DNA of 64,000 nt from Solimonas sp040066175 (GTDB taxonomy: Bacteria; Pseudomonadota; Gammaproteobacteria; Nevskiales; Nevskiaceae), in the NCBI RefSeq assembly GCF_040066175.1, contig NZ_JBEAAM010000014.1, positions 56,437 through 120,436 on the forward strand. The letters are read 5' to 3'. A model generated the notes under the pieces. It was not told the DNA's origin and searched no databases. It saw only the letters and a list, made by a program, of their open reading frames with translations. Made by a program: the position numbers and the translations under genes. How positions within the stretch are numbered: the first letter of the stretch is position 1; the number at the start of each line of letters is the position of its first letter. Shown one piece after another: positions 27,908 through 36,330 of the stretch.

Positions 27908-30825
27908 GGCGGCTCGTCCAGTGCGACGGCGTTGTCGCGCGCCGCGACCAGGCTGGCGTCGAGGGCGCGTAGCAGCACGTGGCGCTGTGCCCGCGCGCCC
28001 TGCAGGAAAGGACGCATCTGCAGCAGGTAGAGCCTGCCGCCGGCGAAGGCGAATTCGACGTCCGCCGGTGCCGGGCCGCCGGCGGCGTCGCGCAGTTCCG
28101 GGCTGTTGCGGGGGATGTCCCGCGCGAGCCGCATCAGCTGGTTCATCTCGGCCTGCGTGAGCAGGAAGTCGTCGCCGCTGGCCGGCACATCGCGCAGGCC
28201 GCCCTCGCGCAGCGTGATCCGTCGTGTCGGCTCGGTGGCGGAGGCGACCAGATCGACGCGTCCGTCCACCAGGCGCACGCGCAGGCTCTCCGCGGACTGT
28301 CCATCGACCGCGCCGCCGGCGCCCTCGTTGGCGCTGACGAAGATCGTGCCGGGATCGCCGCTGTCCGGATCGGCGGTGACCATCACGCCGGATTTTTCGC
28401 TGGCGACGGTCTTGTGCAGCAGCACCGAGACATAGACCTGCTCCGGGCGATCCATCGCCAGCTGGCGCCAGCTGTAGGCGCGTTCGGTGAACGGCGAGGC
28501 CCAGACGTTGCGGATCGCATCGAGCACGGCGTCGAAGCCGACGACGTTGGGCACCGTGCGGTTGAGGCCGGCCCCGCTGAAGGCCGGCAGGTCCTCCAGG
28601 TTGGTGTCCGAGCGCACGTACACGCCGTAGCCGCCATCGGCGCCGAACAGGGCCTCGGCATCGGTGCGCAGCCGATCGACCAGGCCGGCCGGGAACTCGA
28701 CCTGCGCGAACCAGTCGCGCGCGGTCTGCAGGAAGGCGCGCAGTGCCGCCGCCCGCTGCGCGGGATCGTCGATCTCGGCGATCAGGCGGTGCTGCAGCTG
28801 CAGCCAGTCGAACATGCTCTGCTGGCCATCCGGCGCGGTGCGGTCGAGCAGACTGCGATAGACGCCGAACGGGATCGCCAGCGCGGGCGACACCTGATCC
28901 GGGTAGCGTGCGGCGAGCTCGCCGAGGTGCGCGGCCTTCGGTCCGACGATCCGTCCGGCATCGGCGGCGCGCAGTTCGGCGAGCGCGACCGGGCGGCGCA
29001 GCTCCAGGTCCAGTCGCGTCGTATCCACCTCGATGCGCGCCGGCCGCTGTGCCGCTTTCGGAAACCAGGGCTCCCAGTCCGGGCCATCGGCGGCGATGCG
29101 TACCGTGCCGCCGGGGCTGGCCACCAGCACGATGCGCGTGCCCAGCTGCCTGCGCAGCGCAGCGAGGTGCTGCGTAGCGACGACGACGTTGGGCAGGCCG
29201 AGGTTGCGCGCAAGCATCTGGACGTGCGACAGCGCGTTGCCCGCCGATTCGGTGAGGATGCCGGCGACCGCCGGCAGCTCGGCGGTCGTCTCCGCCGCCA
29301 GCACGATCGGCAGTTCCGCGCCGGTGTCGCGCGCTTCGGCCAGTGTCCGCAGCGGGCCGCGTGCCACGCCCGGGTTGAGTGCACGCAGGCCGCCGGATAC
29401 CGGTTGTCCGAAAAGCTCGTGTTGTACGCCGGCGAGGCGGTCGCCATCGGCGATCAGAGGTTCCAGGCGCTCCCCGTAGCCGAGCATCAGGCTGGCGTGC
29501 AGGCGATCGGCGATGTAGTCCTCGGCGCGCGGCTCGACGCGCGCGAAGCTGCGCAGCATCGGCTGGAAATGGAAGCTCAGGCGCCGCATCGCCCAGCCGG
29601 GCGCGCGGCCGAGCACCGCGAGCGCGTCGCGGTAGCCGCCGACGCTCACCGCCTGCGCCTCGGTCAGCGTCCGCAACGCCTGCCGCAGTTCGCGCCGCTC
29701 GCGCTGCGTGAGCAGGCCGCTGCCATACAGGCCGTCCACCATCGGCAGCAGCGCGCGCAGCCGGGCGCGCCGGCTGTCCGCGCCCGGGCCGGCCGGCTGG
29801 CGCGCGACGGCAAAGGCCGCGTCCTCGGCCGCCAGCGACAGCTCCATCGCGCGCAGCCGCCGTGCGGCGGTATAGCCCGGCATCGCGTCGCGGATGCGCG
29901 CGAGGATGTTGGTGAGGGTCTCCAGCTGTTGCTGCGCATCGACGCTGCCGTGGTAGCGCGCGGCCAGTGCCTGCAGTCCGGAGTCGCCGAGCGCCGCGGC
30001 GCTGCGTTCGAGCTGCGCGGCCAGTGTCGCGTGGGCGAAGGCCGCGTCGATCGCGCGGGCCAGCGTCTCGAATCCCTGGCGCAGCTCGTCCTGCGCATGG
30101 CGGCGCGCATGTTCACGCACGCGTTGCGCCTGGTCGGCGGCCGGGCGCGAATGGATCAGGTTGCGCAGGTCGATGAAGTCGGCGTCGCGTCGTCCCAGTT
30201 CGTCGGCGAGCGCACGCACTTCGGTGAAGCTGCCGGACGCGATCGGGCGTGGCAGCAGGCGCACGGCCTCGCGCAGCAGCGGGTAGCGCGCCTCGGCCAC
30301 GCGTGGATCGCGTGCCAGTTCGAGCAGGATGCCGCGCGCGGCGGCCGCCTCGTCCTCGGCCTGGAACACGCCGCGCACGTAGCGCGCGCGGCGCAGGATC
30401 CAGCCGTCATCGATCGCGACCAGGAACTGTTCGACCAGCGCGGCCTTGAGCAGCCGGGCGTCGTCGGCCAGCGCGGCTTCCGGCGTCAGTTCGGACAGCA
30501 CGTTCGCCAGCGGGATGCCGGCGGCGCGCATCGTCTCGGCGCGCACGTCGCGCTGTCCCGACTGACGGCCGCCGCCGTGCTCGCGGCAGGCATACTCGCG
30601 CGGCGGCTGGATCGTGCCGTCGGCGCAGAACCAGCGGACGCCCTGGAACGGGCCGAGCGGTTCCGACTTCATCGCGCGCACCCACGCCGCGAACTGGGTG
30701 TCGTCGGGTGGCGGCGGCGGTGCTTCGGCCGCGCGTGCCGGCATTGCCGCGATGCAGGCCAGCAGCAGCCAGCGGGTCAGGTGCTTCTTGTTCTGGCCAG
30801 GAAGGTGCGCCGGATCCATGCGCAC
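27904..30825 (-). CDS. Secreted PEP/pyruvate-binding (PPDK-type) protein with glucan-dikinase-like domain order
   Basis: The 973-residue protein starts with a Sec signal (positive QNKK, hydrophobic WLLLACIAAMP, cleavage near ARA-AEA, residue 33). Residues 40-460 are a helical region I do not recognise. A phosphohistidine swivel domain follows (about 480-580), with His534 in ALSHVQMLARNLGLPN. Last comes a PPDK-type ATP-grasp (about 610-945): Lys630 in GPKAAHL, Arg738 in YVRSDTNLEDLPAFSG, Glu924 in DVEFAF and QMRPF at 936-940. In PEP synthase the ATP-grasp comes first; swivel then ATP-grasp is the order of plant glucan water dikinase. An ATP-using enzyme outside the cytoplasm is odd. Acceptor unknown. 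Confidence 0.7.
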   Translation of the reverse strand: MRMDPAHLPGQNKKHLTRWLLLACIAAMPARAAEAPPPPPDDTQFAAWVRAMKSEPLGPFQGVRWFCADGTIQPPREYACREHGGGRQSGQRDVRAETMRAAGIPLANVLSELTPEAALADDARLLKAALVEQFLVAIDDGWILRRARYVRGVFQAEDEAAAARGILLELARDPRVAEARYPLLREAVRLLPRPIASGSFTEVRALADELGRRDADFIDLRNLIHSRPAADQAQRVREHARRHAQDELRQGFETLARAIDAAFAHATLAAQLERSAAALGDSGLQALAARYHGSVDAQQQLETLTNILARIRDAMPGYTAARRLRAMELSLAAEDAAFAVARQPAGPGADSRRARLRALLPMVDGLYGSGLLTQRERRELRQALRTLTEAQAVSVGGYRDALAVLGRAPGWAMRRLSFHFQPMLRSFARVEPRAEDYIADRLHASLMLGYGERLEPLIADGDRLAGVQHELFGQPVSGGLRALNPGVARGPLRTLAEARDTGAELPIVLAAETTAELPAVAGILTESAGNALSHVQMLARNLGLPNVVVATQHLAALRRQLGTRIVLVASPGGTVRIAADGPDWEPWFPKAAQRPARIEVDTTRLDLELRRPVALAELRAADAGRIVGPKAAHLGELAARYPDQVSPALAIPFGVYRSLLDRTAPDGQQSMFDWLQLQHRLIAEIDDPAQRAAALRAFLQTARDWFAQVEFPAGLVDRLRTDAEALFGADGGYGVYVRSDTNLEDLPAFSGAGLNRTVPNVVGFDAVLDAIRNVWASPFTERAYSWRQLAMDRPEQVYVSVLLHKTVASEKSGVMVTADPDSGDPGTIFVSANEGAGGAVDGQSAESLRVRLVDGRVDLVASATEPTRRITLREGGLRDVPASGDDFLLTQAEMNQLMRLARDIPRNSPELRDAAGGPAPADVEFAFAGGRLYLLQMRPFLQGARAQRHVLLRALDASLVAARDNAVALDEPP

Positions 30826-30878
30826 ACCCTAACGCCGCCGGCGTCGCCGGCGACATGATCCAGGTCAGGGGCCGCGGG

Positions 30879-32948
30879 TCAGGCGGTCGCGGTCTCGGCC
30901 AGGCCGCTGTGGCGCAGCAGCGCGTCGATGCTGGGCTTGCGGCCGCGGAACTCGATGAACAGCTCCATCGCTTCCCTCGAACCGCCCTGCGCGAGCACCG
31001 TGTCGCGGAAGCGGATGCCGGTCTCGGGCGAAAAGCCGGTCTCCTCGAAGGCGGCGAAAGCATCCGCCGACAACACCTCGGCCCACTTGTAGCTGTAATA
31101 ACCCGCCGCATAGCCGCCGGCGAAGATGTGCGAGAAGCTCCACGGCATGCGGTTGAACGCGGGGGGCTTGAGCACCGCGACCTCGTCGCGCACCGCGTCG
31201 ATGGTCTCCAGCACGCGCGCGCCGCGCGCCGGGTCGTAGTCGCGGTGCAGGCGCAGGTCGAACAGGGCGAACTCGAGCTGGCGCAGCGTCGCGAGACCGG
31301 ACTGGAACATGCGCGAGGCGCGCAGCTTGCCGATCATCGTGTCCGGCAGCGGTTCGCCACTCTGCCAGTGGCGTGCAAAGCCGCGCAGCGTCGCCGGGTC
31401 GTAGCACCAGTTCTCCATGAACTGGCTCGGCAGTTCGACCGCGTCCCAGGCCACGCCGCGGATACCGGACACCGAGGCCTCGTCCACCTGCGTCATCAGG
31501 TGATGCAGGCCGTGACCGAACTCGTGGAACAGGGTCACGACTTCGTCGTGGGTCAGCAGCGCCGGCTTGCCGGCGAGGGGCGGGGTGAAGTTGCAGACCA
31601 GATAGGCCGACGGATGCTGCAATGTGCCGCCGTTGCGGCGCCGGCCGAGGCATTCATCCATCCACGCGCCGCTGCGCTTTTCCTCGCGCGCATAGGGATC
31701 GAGATAGAACAGGCCGAAGCGTTCGCCGCTGGCATCCTGCAGCGCCCAGGTCGTGACGTCCGCATGCCAGGTCGGGATGCCCGGCACCGCCTCGATGTGG
31801 ATGCCGTACAGGCGTTCGACCAGCGCGAACATGCCGCGCAGCACCGCCGGCAGCGGGAAATAGGGCCGGAGTTCCTCCTCGGAGAGTCCGAGCGTCTCGG
31901 TCTTGAGCTTCTCGGAGTAGTACGCGGCGTCCCAGGGCTGGAAGTCGGTCAGGCCATCGCGGCGCCGGGCGAAGGCGCGCAGCTCCTCGAGCTCGGCCTG
32001 AGCGCGCGGCTTCGCGCGGCGCGCGAGGTCGGCGAGGAAGTCATCGACCTGCTGTGGCGACTCCGCCATCTTGGTCGCCAGCGACAGCTCGGCGTAGTTG
32101 CCGAAATCGAGCAGGCGCGCGAGCTCGTGGCGCAGCGCGAGGATCTCGGTCATCAGCGCGCCGTTGTCGAAACGGCCGGCCTGGGGGCCCTGGTCGGAGG
32201 CGCGCGTCGCGTAGGCGGTGTAGATCTCCTGACGCAGCGCACGGTCGTCGGCATAGGTGATGACGGCGTCGTAGCTGGGGAAGTCCAGCGTCAGCAGCCA
32301 GCCTTCGAGACTCCTGGCCTGCGCCTTCTCGCGCGCGGCCTGCTTCGCCGACTCGCTCATGCCGGCGAGTTGCGCCTCGTCGGTGACGAGCTTGCTCCAG
32401 GCCTGTATCGCGTCCATCAGATGTTCTTCGAACTTCGTCTGCAGCTCCGACAGGCGCAGCGACAGTTCCTTGTAGCGCGCCTTCTGGTCCTCCGGCAGGC
32501 CGATGCCGGACAGCCGGAAGTCGCGCAGCGCGTCGGTGACAACCTTGCGCCGCGCCACCGTCAGGGACGCGAATGCCGGGCTGTCGGCCAGCGCCTGGTA
32601 GGCGCGGAACAGCGGTTCGGACTGCGACAGCTCGATGCTGTAGGCGGTCAGCTTGGGCAGGCCGTCGTTGTAGGCCTTGCGCCATTCCGGCGTGCTGCGC
32701 ACGCTGAACAGGTGGGCGACCGGGCCCCAGACGCGCTGCAGGCGGTCGCCGAGTTCTTCCAGGGGTTCGATCAGGCCGTCCCAGGTCGGGGGCCAGCCCG
32801 GCGCGCCGGCGCGCCCGAGCAGTTCGGCGAGCGCGGCGCGATTGTTCGCGAGGATCGCGTCCAGCGCCGGTTCGGCGTGTTCGGGGCGGATGCTGTCGAA
32901 GGCCGGCAGACCATTGCCGGTGGCGGCGGAAAGCAGGGGATTGTCCAT
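30879..32948 (-). CDS. prlC: Oligopeptidase A (M3 metallopeptidase)
   Basis: This 689-residue cytoplasmic zinc peptidase degrades short peptides, including cleaved signal peptides. The M3 motif is His475-Glu476-Phe-Gly-His479 (LFHEFGHGLHHL) and the third zinc ligand region follows (ELPSQFMENW). The length and the end near ELFIEFRGRKPSIDALLRHSG match PrlC. It lies 54 bases downstream of the next minus-strand gene boundary and is probably transcribed on its own; the gap to the GIDE gene is about 107 bases. Confidence 0.96.
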   Translation of the reverse strand: MDNPLLSAATGNGLPAFDSIRPEHAEPALDAILANNRAALAELLGRAGAPGWPPTWDGLIEPLEELGDRLQRVWGPVAHLFSVRSTPEWRKAYNDGLPKLTAYSIELSQSEPLFRAYQALADSPAFASLTVARRKVVTDALRDFRLSGIGLPEDQKARYKELSLRLSELQTKFEEHLMDAIQAWSKLVTDEAQLAGMSESAKQAAREKAQARSLEGWLLTLDFPSYDAVITYADDRALRQEIYTAYATRASDQGPQAGRFDNGALMTEILALRHELARLLDFGNYAELSLATKMAESPQQVDDFLADLARRAKPRAQAELEELRAFARRRDGLTDFQPWDAAYYSEKLKTETLGLSEEELRPYFPLPAVLRGMFALVERLYGIHIEAVPGIPTWHADVTTWALQDASGERFGLFYLDPYAREEKRSGAWMDECLGRRRNGGTLQHPSAYLVCNFTPPLAGKPALLTHDEVVTLFHEFGHGLHHLMTQVDEASVSGIRGVAWDAVELPSQFMENWCYDPATLRGFARHWQSGEPLPDTMIGKLRASRMFQSGLATLRQLEFALFDLRLHRDYDPARGARVLETIDAVRDEVAVLKPPAFNRMPWSFSHIFAGGYAAGYYSYKWAEVLSADAFAAFEETGFSPETGIRFRDTVLAQGGSREAMELFIEFRGRKPSIDALLRHSGLAETATA

Positions 32949-33055
32949 GGCGGCCTGGACGAAACGGCGGGGGCGGGGTCGCTATCGTGGGGACGGCGGC
33001 CGTGCTTTTCCAGTGATTTTTTCCTAAGCCGCTGATTGGCGGAAGCTTTGGATGC

Positions 33056-34006
33056 TCAGAACAGGCCGCGCGCAGTCAGCGAGAAGATGCTGCCCGCACC
33101 GGCGAGGATCGAGCCGGTGAGCGCGGCCGCGGCGATCCAGCGGTGGCGGCGCACGAGGTCCTGCTGCGCCAGCGTCGAGAGCAGAAACGGCCGCCCGTCG
33201 CCGGGACGTGACAGCACGTGGATGTCCGGGTCCAGCGAACGTTCGAGATGCGCCTGGCGGACCTGCGCGATTGCGGCGCGGCGCGCGGTCTCCCATTCCC
33301 GCGCGTCGATGCGGCCGTCGCCGTCGGCGTCGAAGCGCGCCAGCAGGCCCTTCTGATCCGCTTTCCAGTCGCGCAGCAGTTCGTTGACGTCGGCGGTCTC
33401 GTCGAGCTGCAGGTGCGCCGTCTGCGTGCGGAATGCGCCCAGGGCATACAGCGGATCGCCGATCTGCAGACGCTCCTCCTCGTACTGGTAGTCGCCGAAC
33501 TGCAGCCAGGGGATCTTGTCGGGCACGAAGTTGGGCCGCGGCGTGTGGCCGCGCCAGGACTGGCGGATGCTCGGCTGCACACTGGCGCCGTGCGGATCGA
33601 CGATGCAGTCGCCGGTCGGGTCCGACAGCAGGAACAGCGCATCGGAGGTGCCGGAGTCGATCGTGCGCCACTCGCCGCTGCGCCGGCCGTTGCGCCAGCG
33701 CGACTCGTATTTCTGTACGCGGTACCGCCACCAGCAGCAGGTCCTGCCGCTCAAGGGTGCGCGGATCTCCTCGCCCGGCAGCAGGCGGGCGGTCCCTTCC
33801 AGCTCGACGTAGCCCTGCGCGGCGGAACGGATGCGCGAGGTCGGCGTGTTCTCCATCAGCCGCGCCTTGTGCAGCGCGATGAACGCCGAGGCGAAGCCGA
33901 TCACCGCGGCAGCCAGGCCGGCGGCGGTCCACAGCCAGAATTCCTCGGCGGGCAGCGCCGCGATCCGCTGCGCCAGCGCGACCAGCGTTCCGTCGTAGGC
34001 GGCCAT
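33056..34006 (-). CDS. GIDE-domain membrane protein with an EF-hand
   Basis: This 316-residue protein has one membrane helix near the N terminus (about 22-45) and one near the C terminus (about 288-308). Between them is a GIDE (MULAN-like) beta-rich region (about 60-200). A perfect EF-hand loop follows, Asp226 to Glu237 (DADGDGRIDARE), with ligands at positions 1, 3, 5, 9 and 12, so calcium binding is likely. GIDE domains in bacteria occur without the RING finger of the mitochondrial E3 ligase, as here. It lies 19 bases downstream of lemA, indicating one operon. Function unknown. Confidence 0.7.
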   Translation of the reverse strand: MAAYDGTLVALAQRIAALPAEEFWLWTAAGLAAAVIGFASAFIALHKARLMENTPTSRIRSAAQGYVELEGTARLLPGEEIRAPLSGRTCCWWRYRVQKYESRWRNGRRSGEWRTIDSGTSDALFLLSDPTGDCIVDPHGASVQPSIRQSWRGHTPRPNFVPDKIPWLQFGDYQYEEERLQIGDPLYALGAFRTQTAHLQLDETADVNELLRDWKADQKGLLARFDADGDGRIDAREWETARRAAIAQVRQAHLERSLDPDIHVLSRPGDGRPFLLSTLAQQDLVRRHRWIAAAALTGSILAGAGSIFSLTARGLF

Positions 34007-34025
34007 GCGCGGGCCGGGGCGTGGA

Positions 34026-34598
34026 TCAGGAGCGGAACAACTCGCGCAGGTCCACGTCCTTCTTCTCCTCGCTGCCGAACACCAACAGGTCGGCCGCCTT
34101 GAAGCCGAACAGGCGCGCGATGATCACGTCGGGAAACTGCTCGATGCGGACATTGTTGATGTTGACCGCCTCGTTGTAGAACTCGCGGCGGTCGGCGATC
34201 GCGTTTTCGAGGCCGGTGATGCGGCCGAGCAGTTGCTGGATCGACTGGTTGGCCTTGAGCTCCGGATAGGCCTCGACGGTGGCGACGATGTTGCCCAGCC
34301 CCAGGCGCATCGCGCTTTCGGCCTGACCGACGCCCTTGACGTCGCCGTGCTCGCGCGCGCTGTTGGCGGCGGCGCGCGCCGCCATGACCTTCTCCAGCGT
34401 CTCGCGCTCGAACTGCATGTACTGCTTGCAGGTCTCGACCAGCTTGGGCAGCTCGTCGTGCCGCTGCTTGAGCAGCACGTCGATGTTGCTCCAGGCCTTG
34501 CCGATGCCGTGCTTGAGCGTGACCAGACCGTTGTAGAGGATGACCACGTACACGCCGAGCGCGGCCAATACGGCGATCCAGATGAAAGTCGTGAGCAT
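34026..34598 (-). CDS. lemA: LemA-family membrane protein
   Basis: This 190-residue LemA protein has an N-terminal membrane helix (about residues 3-23, FIWIAVLAALGVYVVILYN) and a helical-bundle domain with the family signatures WSNIDVLLKQRHDELPKLVET and REFYNEAVNINNVRIEQFPDVIIARLF. LemA proteins are anchored in the envelope and have no agreed biochemical role. It is the first gene of a two-gene operon with the GIDE/EF-hand protein; the downstream partner is more often a TPM-domain protein. Confidence 0.92.
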   Translation of the reverse strand: MLTTFIWIAVLAALGVYVVILYNGLVTLKHGIGKAWSNIDVLLKQRHDELPKLVETCKQYMQFERETLEKVMAARAAANSAREHGDVKGVGQAESAMRLGLGNIVATVEAYPELKANQSIQQLLGRITGLENAIADRREFYNEAVNINNVRIEQFPDVIIARLFGFKAADLLVFGSEEKKDVDLRELFRS

Positions 34599-34682
34599 GA
34601 GAGACCAGCCCCCACCGGTCGTATCCCTGTAAAGCGCGACAGCATGCTTCAATTCGCCCGCACGCGCTACCATACTCACGCC

Positions 34683-35714
34683 ATGAAACGACGCAACCCG
34701 ATGATTTCGCACTGGCTCGCTCCGCTCGCGCTGCTGTTCCTCGTGCTGTCCGGCTGCAGTTCCCCGCAGGTCGTGAACCGTTTTGCCGCCGATACCGGCT
34801 ACAAGGGCGCGGTGAACCTGCCTTACGACCGCAAGCTCGGACTCGACCTGGATGTGTATTACCCGCCGCAGGCCAGCGCTGCGCCGGTGATCGTGTTCTT
34901 CTACGGCGGCCGCTGGACGCTGCGCGACAAGTCCGAGTTCGAGTTCGTCGGCCAGGCACTGGCCTCGCGCGGCTTCGTCACGCTGATTCCCAACGTGCGC
35001 AAGTATCCGGACGTGCGCTTCCCGGAGTTCGTCAACGATGCCGCGCGTGCGCTGCGCTGGGCGCGCGACAATGCGGCGACCTATGGCGGCGACCCCGACA
35101 AGCTGTTCGTCATGGGACATTCGTCCGGCGCGCACATCGCCGCGCTGCTCGCGCTCAACGAGGAGTACCTGAAGAAGGTCGGCGGCAGCCGCGCGTGGCT
35201 GCGCGGCATGATCGGCCTGGCCGGCGCTTACGACTTCATGCCGATCACCGCGCCCGACCTGCGCGACCTGTTCGGTCCGGTCGATCGCTTCCAGTACTCG
35301 CAGCCGATCTTCTATGTCGATGGCCGGAACCCGCCGCTGCTGCTGATCCACGGCCGCAACGACGAAGTGCTGTCCGTCAGCAACACCGAGAACCTGGCTC
35401 GTTCGGTGGCCAAGGCCGGCGGGCCGGTCGAGACCGTGATCTACGACTCGCTGTCGCACAACATGGTGATCGGTGCGCTGGCGTCCTATCTGCGCGGGCG
35501 TGCCGACGTGCTCGACAACATCGAGGAGTTCGTCGTGCGCATCTCCAAGCAGCCGCGCAGCGCGCGGCGGCAGCTCGACCTGCGCGCGACGCCGTTGCAG
35601 CAGGACGACGTCGATGGCGTCGAGGCGCAGCCGCTGCCGACGCCGGAGCCGGTGCCCGACAGCGAGCCCGTCACCCCCATGCTGCTGACGCCGGTGCCGG
35701 CCTCCAGTCCATGA
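34683..35714 (+). CDS. Lipoprotein alpha/beta-hydrolase (carboxylesterase-like)
   Basis: This 343-residue protein has a lipoprotein signal ending LVLSGC (Cys25), so it is membrane-attached, probably facing the periplasm. The hydrolase features are an oxyanion-hole motif YGGRW (residues 74-78), nucleophile Ser147 in GHSSGAH, an acid in LIHGRNDEVL and a histidine in SLSHNMVIG. It is of the BD-FAE/arylformamidase-like carboxylesterase type. The C terminus (about 300-343) is Pro/Ala-rich and poorly conserved. The start at MKRRNP was chosen because it begins the signal peptide; it is coupled to the carbonic anhydrase gene by ATGA. Confidence 0.85.
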   Translation: MKRRNPMISHWLAPLALLFLVLSGCSSPQVVNRFAADTGYKGAVNLPYDRKLGLDLDVYYPPQASAAPVIVFFYGGRWTLRDKSEFEFVGQALASRGFVTLIPNVRKYPDVRFPEFVNDAARALRWARDNAATYGGDPDKLFVMGHSSGAHIAALLALNEEYLKKVGGSRAWLRGMIGLAGAYDFMPITAPDLRDLFGPVDRFQYSQPIFYVDGRNPPLLLIHGRNDEVLSVSNTENLARSVAKAGGPVETVIYDSLSHNMVIGALASYLRGRADVLDNIEEFVVRISKQPRSARRQLDLRATPLQQDDVDGVEAQPLPTPEPVPDSEPVTPMLLTPVPASSP

Positions 35715-36268
35715 TCCGCGCCTATCGCGGCCGCCGGCCCCGGCTCGGTGCAGCGGTCTGGGTCGATCCGTCGGCACAGCTGATCGGCGACGTCGAGCTG
35801 GGCGATGACGCCTCGGTCTGGCCGCTGGTGTCGATCCGTGGCGACGTCAACCGCATCGTCATCGGCGCACGCAGCAACGTGCAGGACAACAGCGTGCTGC
35901 ACGTGACCCACGATGGTCCCTATTCACCCGGCGGCGTGCCGCTGCGTATCGGCGACGACGTGACCGTCGGCCACAACGTGATCCTGCACGCCTGCACCGT
36001 CGGTCACCGCTGCCTGATCGGCATGGGCGCGATCGTGATGGACCGGGCCGTGATCGAGGACGAGGTGCTGCTCGCGGCCGGCAGCGTCGTGACGCCGGGC
36101 AAGACGCTGCGCTCCGGCTGGCTGTACCGCGGCGCGCCCGCGCAGCCGTCGCGTGAACTGACCGCGCAGGAGCGCGACCACTTCCTCTATTCGGCGCAGC
36201 ACTATGTGCGGCTGAAGAATCACTATCTGGAAGAAGACGGGAATCGGGAATCGGCCGTGGAGAATTGA
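35711..36268 (+). CDS. Gamma-class carbonic anhydrase-like protein
   Basis: This 185-residue protein has a left-handed beta-helix built of hexapeptide repeats (residues 15-140). Metal-ligand histidines are seen in VLHVTHD and in GHNVILHAC, the pattern of gamma-carbonic anhydrases such as YrdA/CaiE relatives. Activity of these trimeric proteins is often low or redox-dependent. The last residues (DGNRESAVEN) are encoded by GGGAATCGG repeats that continue into the next gene, so the C terminus is probably recent and non-essential. Confidence 0.88.
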   Translation: MIRAYRGRRPRLGAAVWVDPSAQLIGDVELGDDASVWPLVSIRGDVNRIVIGARSNVQDNSVLHVTHDGPYSPGGVPLRIGDDVTVGHNVILHACTVGHRCLIGMGAIVMDRAVIEDEVLLAAGSVVTPGKTLRSGWLYRGAPAQPSRELTAQERDHFLYSAQHYVRLKNHYLEEDGNRESAVEN

Positions 36269-36330
36269 TCGGAGAACGACCGCCATGTCCGACGTTTCCA
36301 CGATTCCCGGTTCGCGATCCCCGATCCCCG
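36239..36330 (+). repeat. GATTCCCG-type inverted repeat cluster spanning two gene ends
   Basis: GGGAATCGGGAATCGG (36239-36254) lies in the 3' end of the carbonic anhydrase gene. Its inverted counterpart, CGATTCCCGG plus further GATCCCCG units, lies at 36301-36330 inside the first codons of the HMG-CoA lyase gene. The arms could pair across the start codon. Similar short GATTCCCG arrays are REP-like elements in Xanthomonadaceae-type genomes. Confidence 0.65.

Noticed and set aside
27979..33035. Plus-strand frames of 959 and 775 codons opposite the dikinase-like gene and prlC
   Set aside because: Products are compositionally biased with no motifs, while the minus strand holds intact signal peptide, ATP-grasp and HEFGH motifs.
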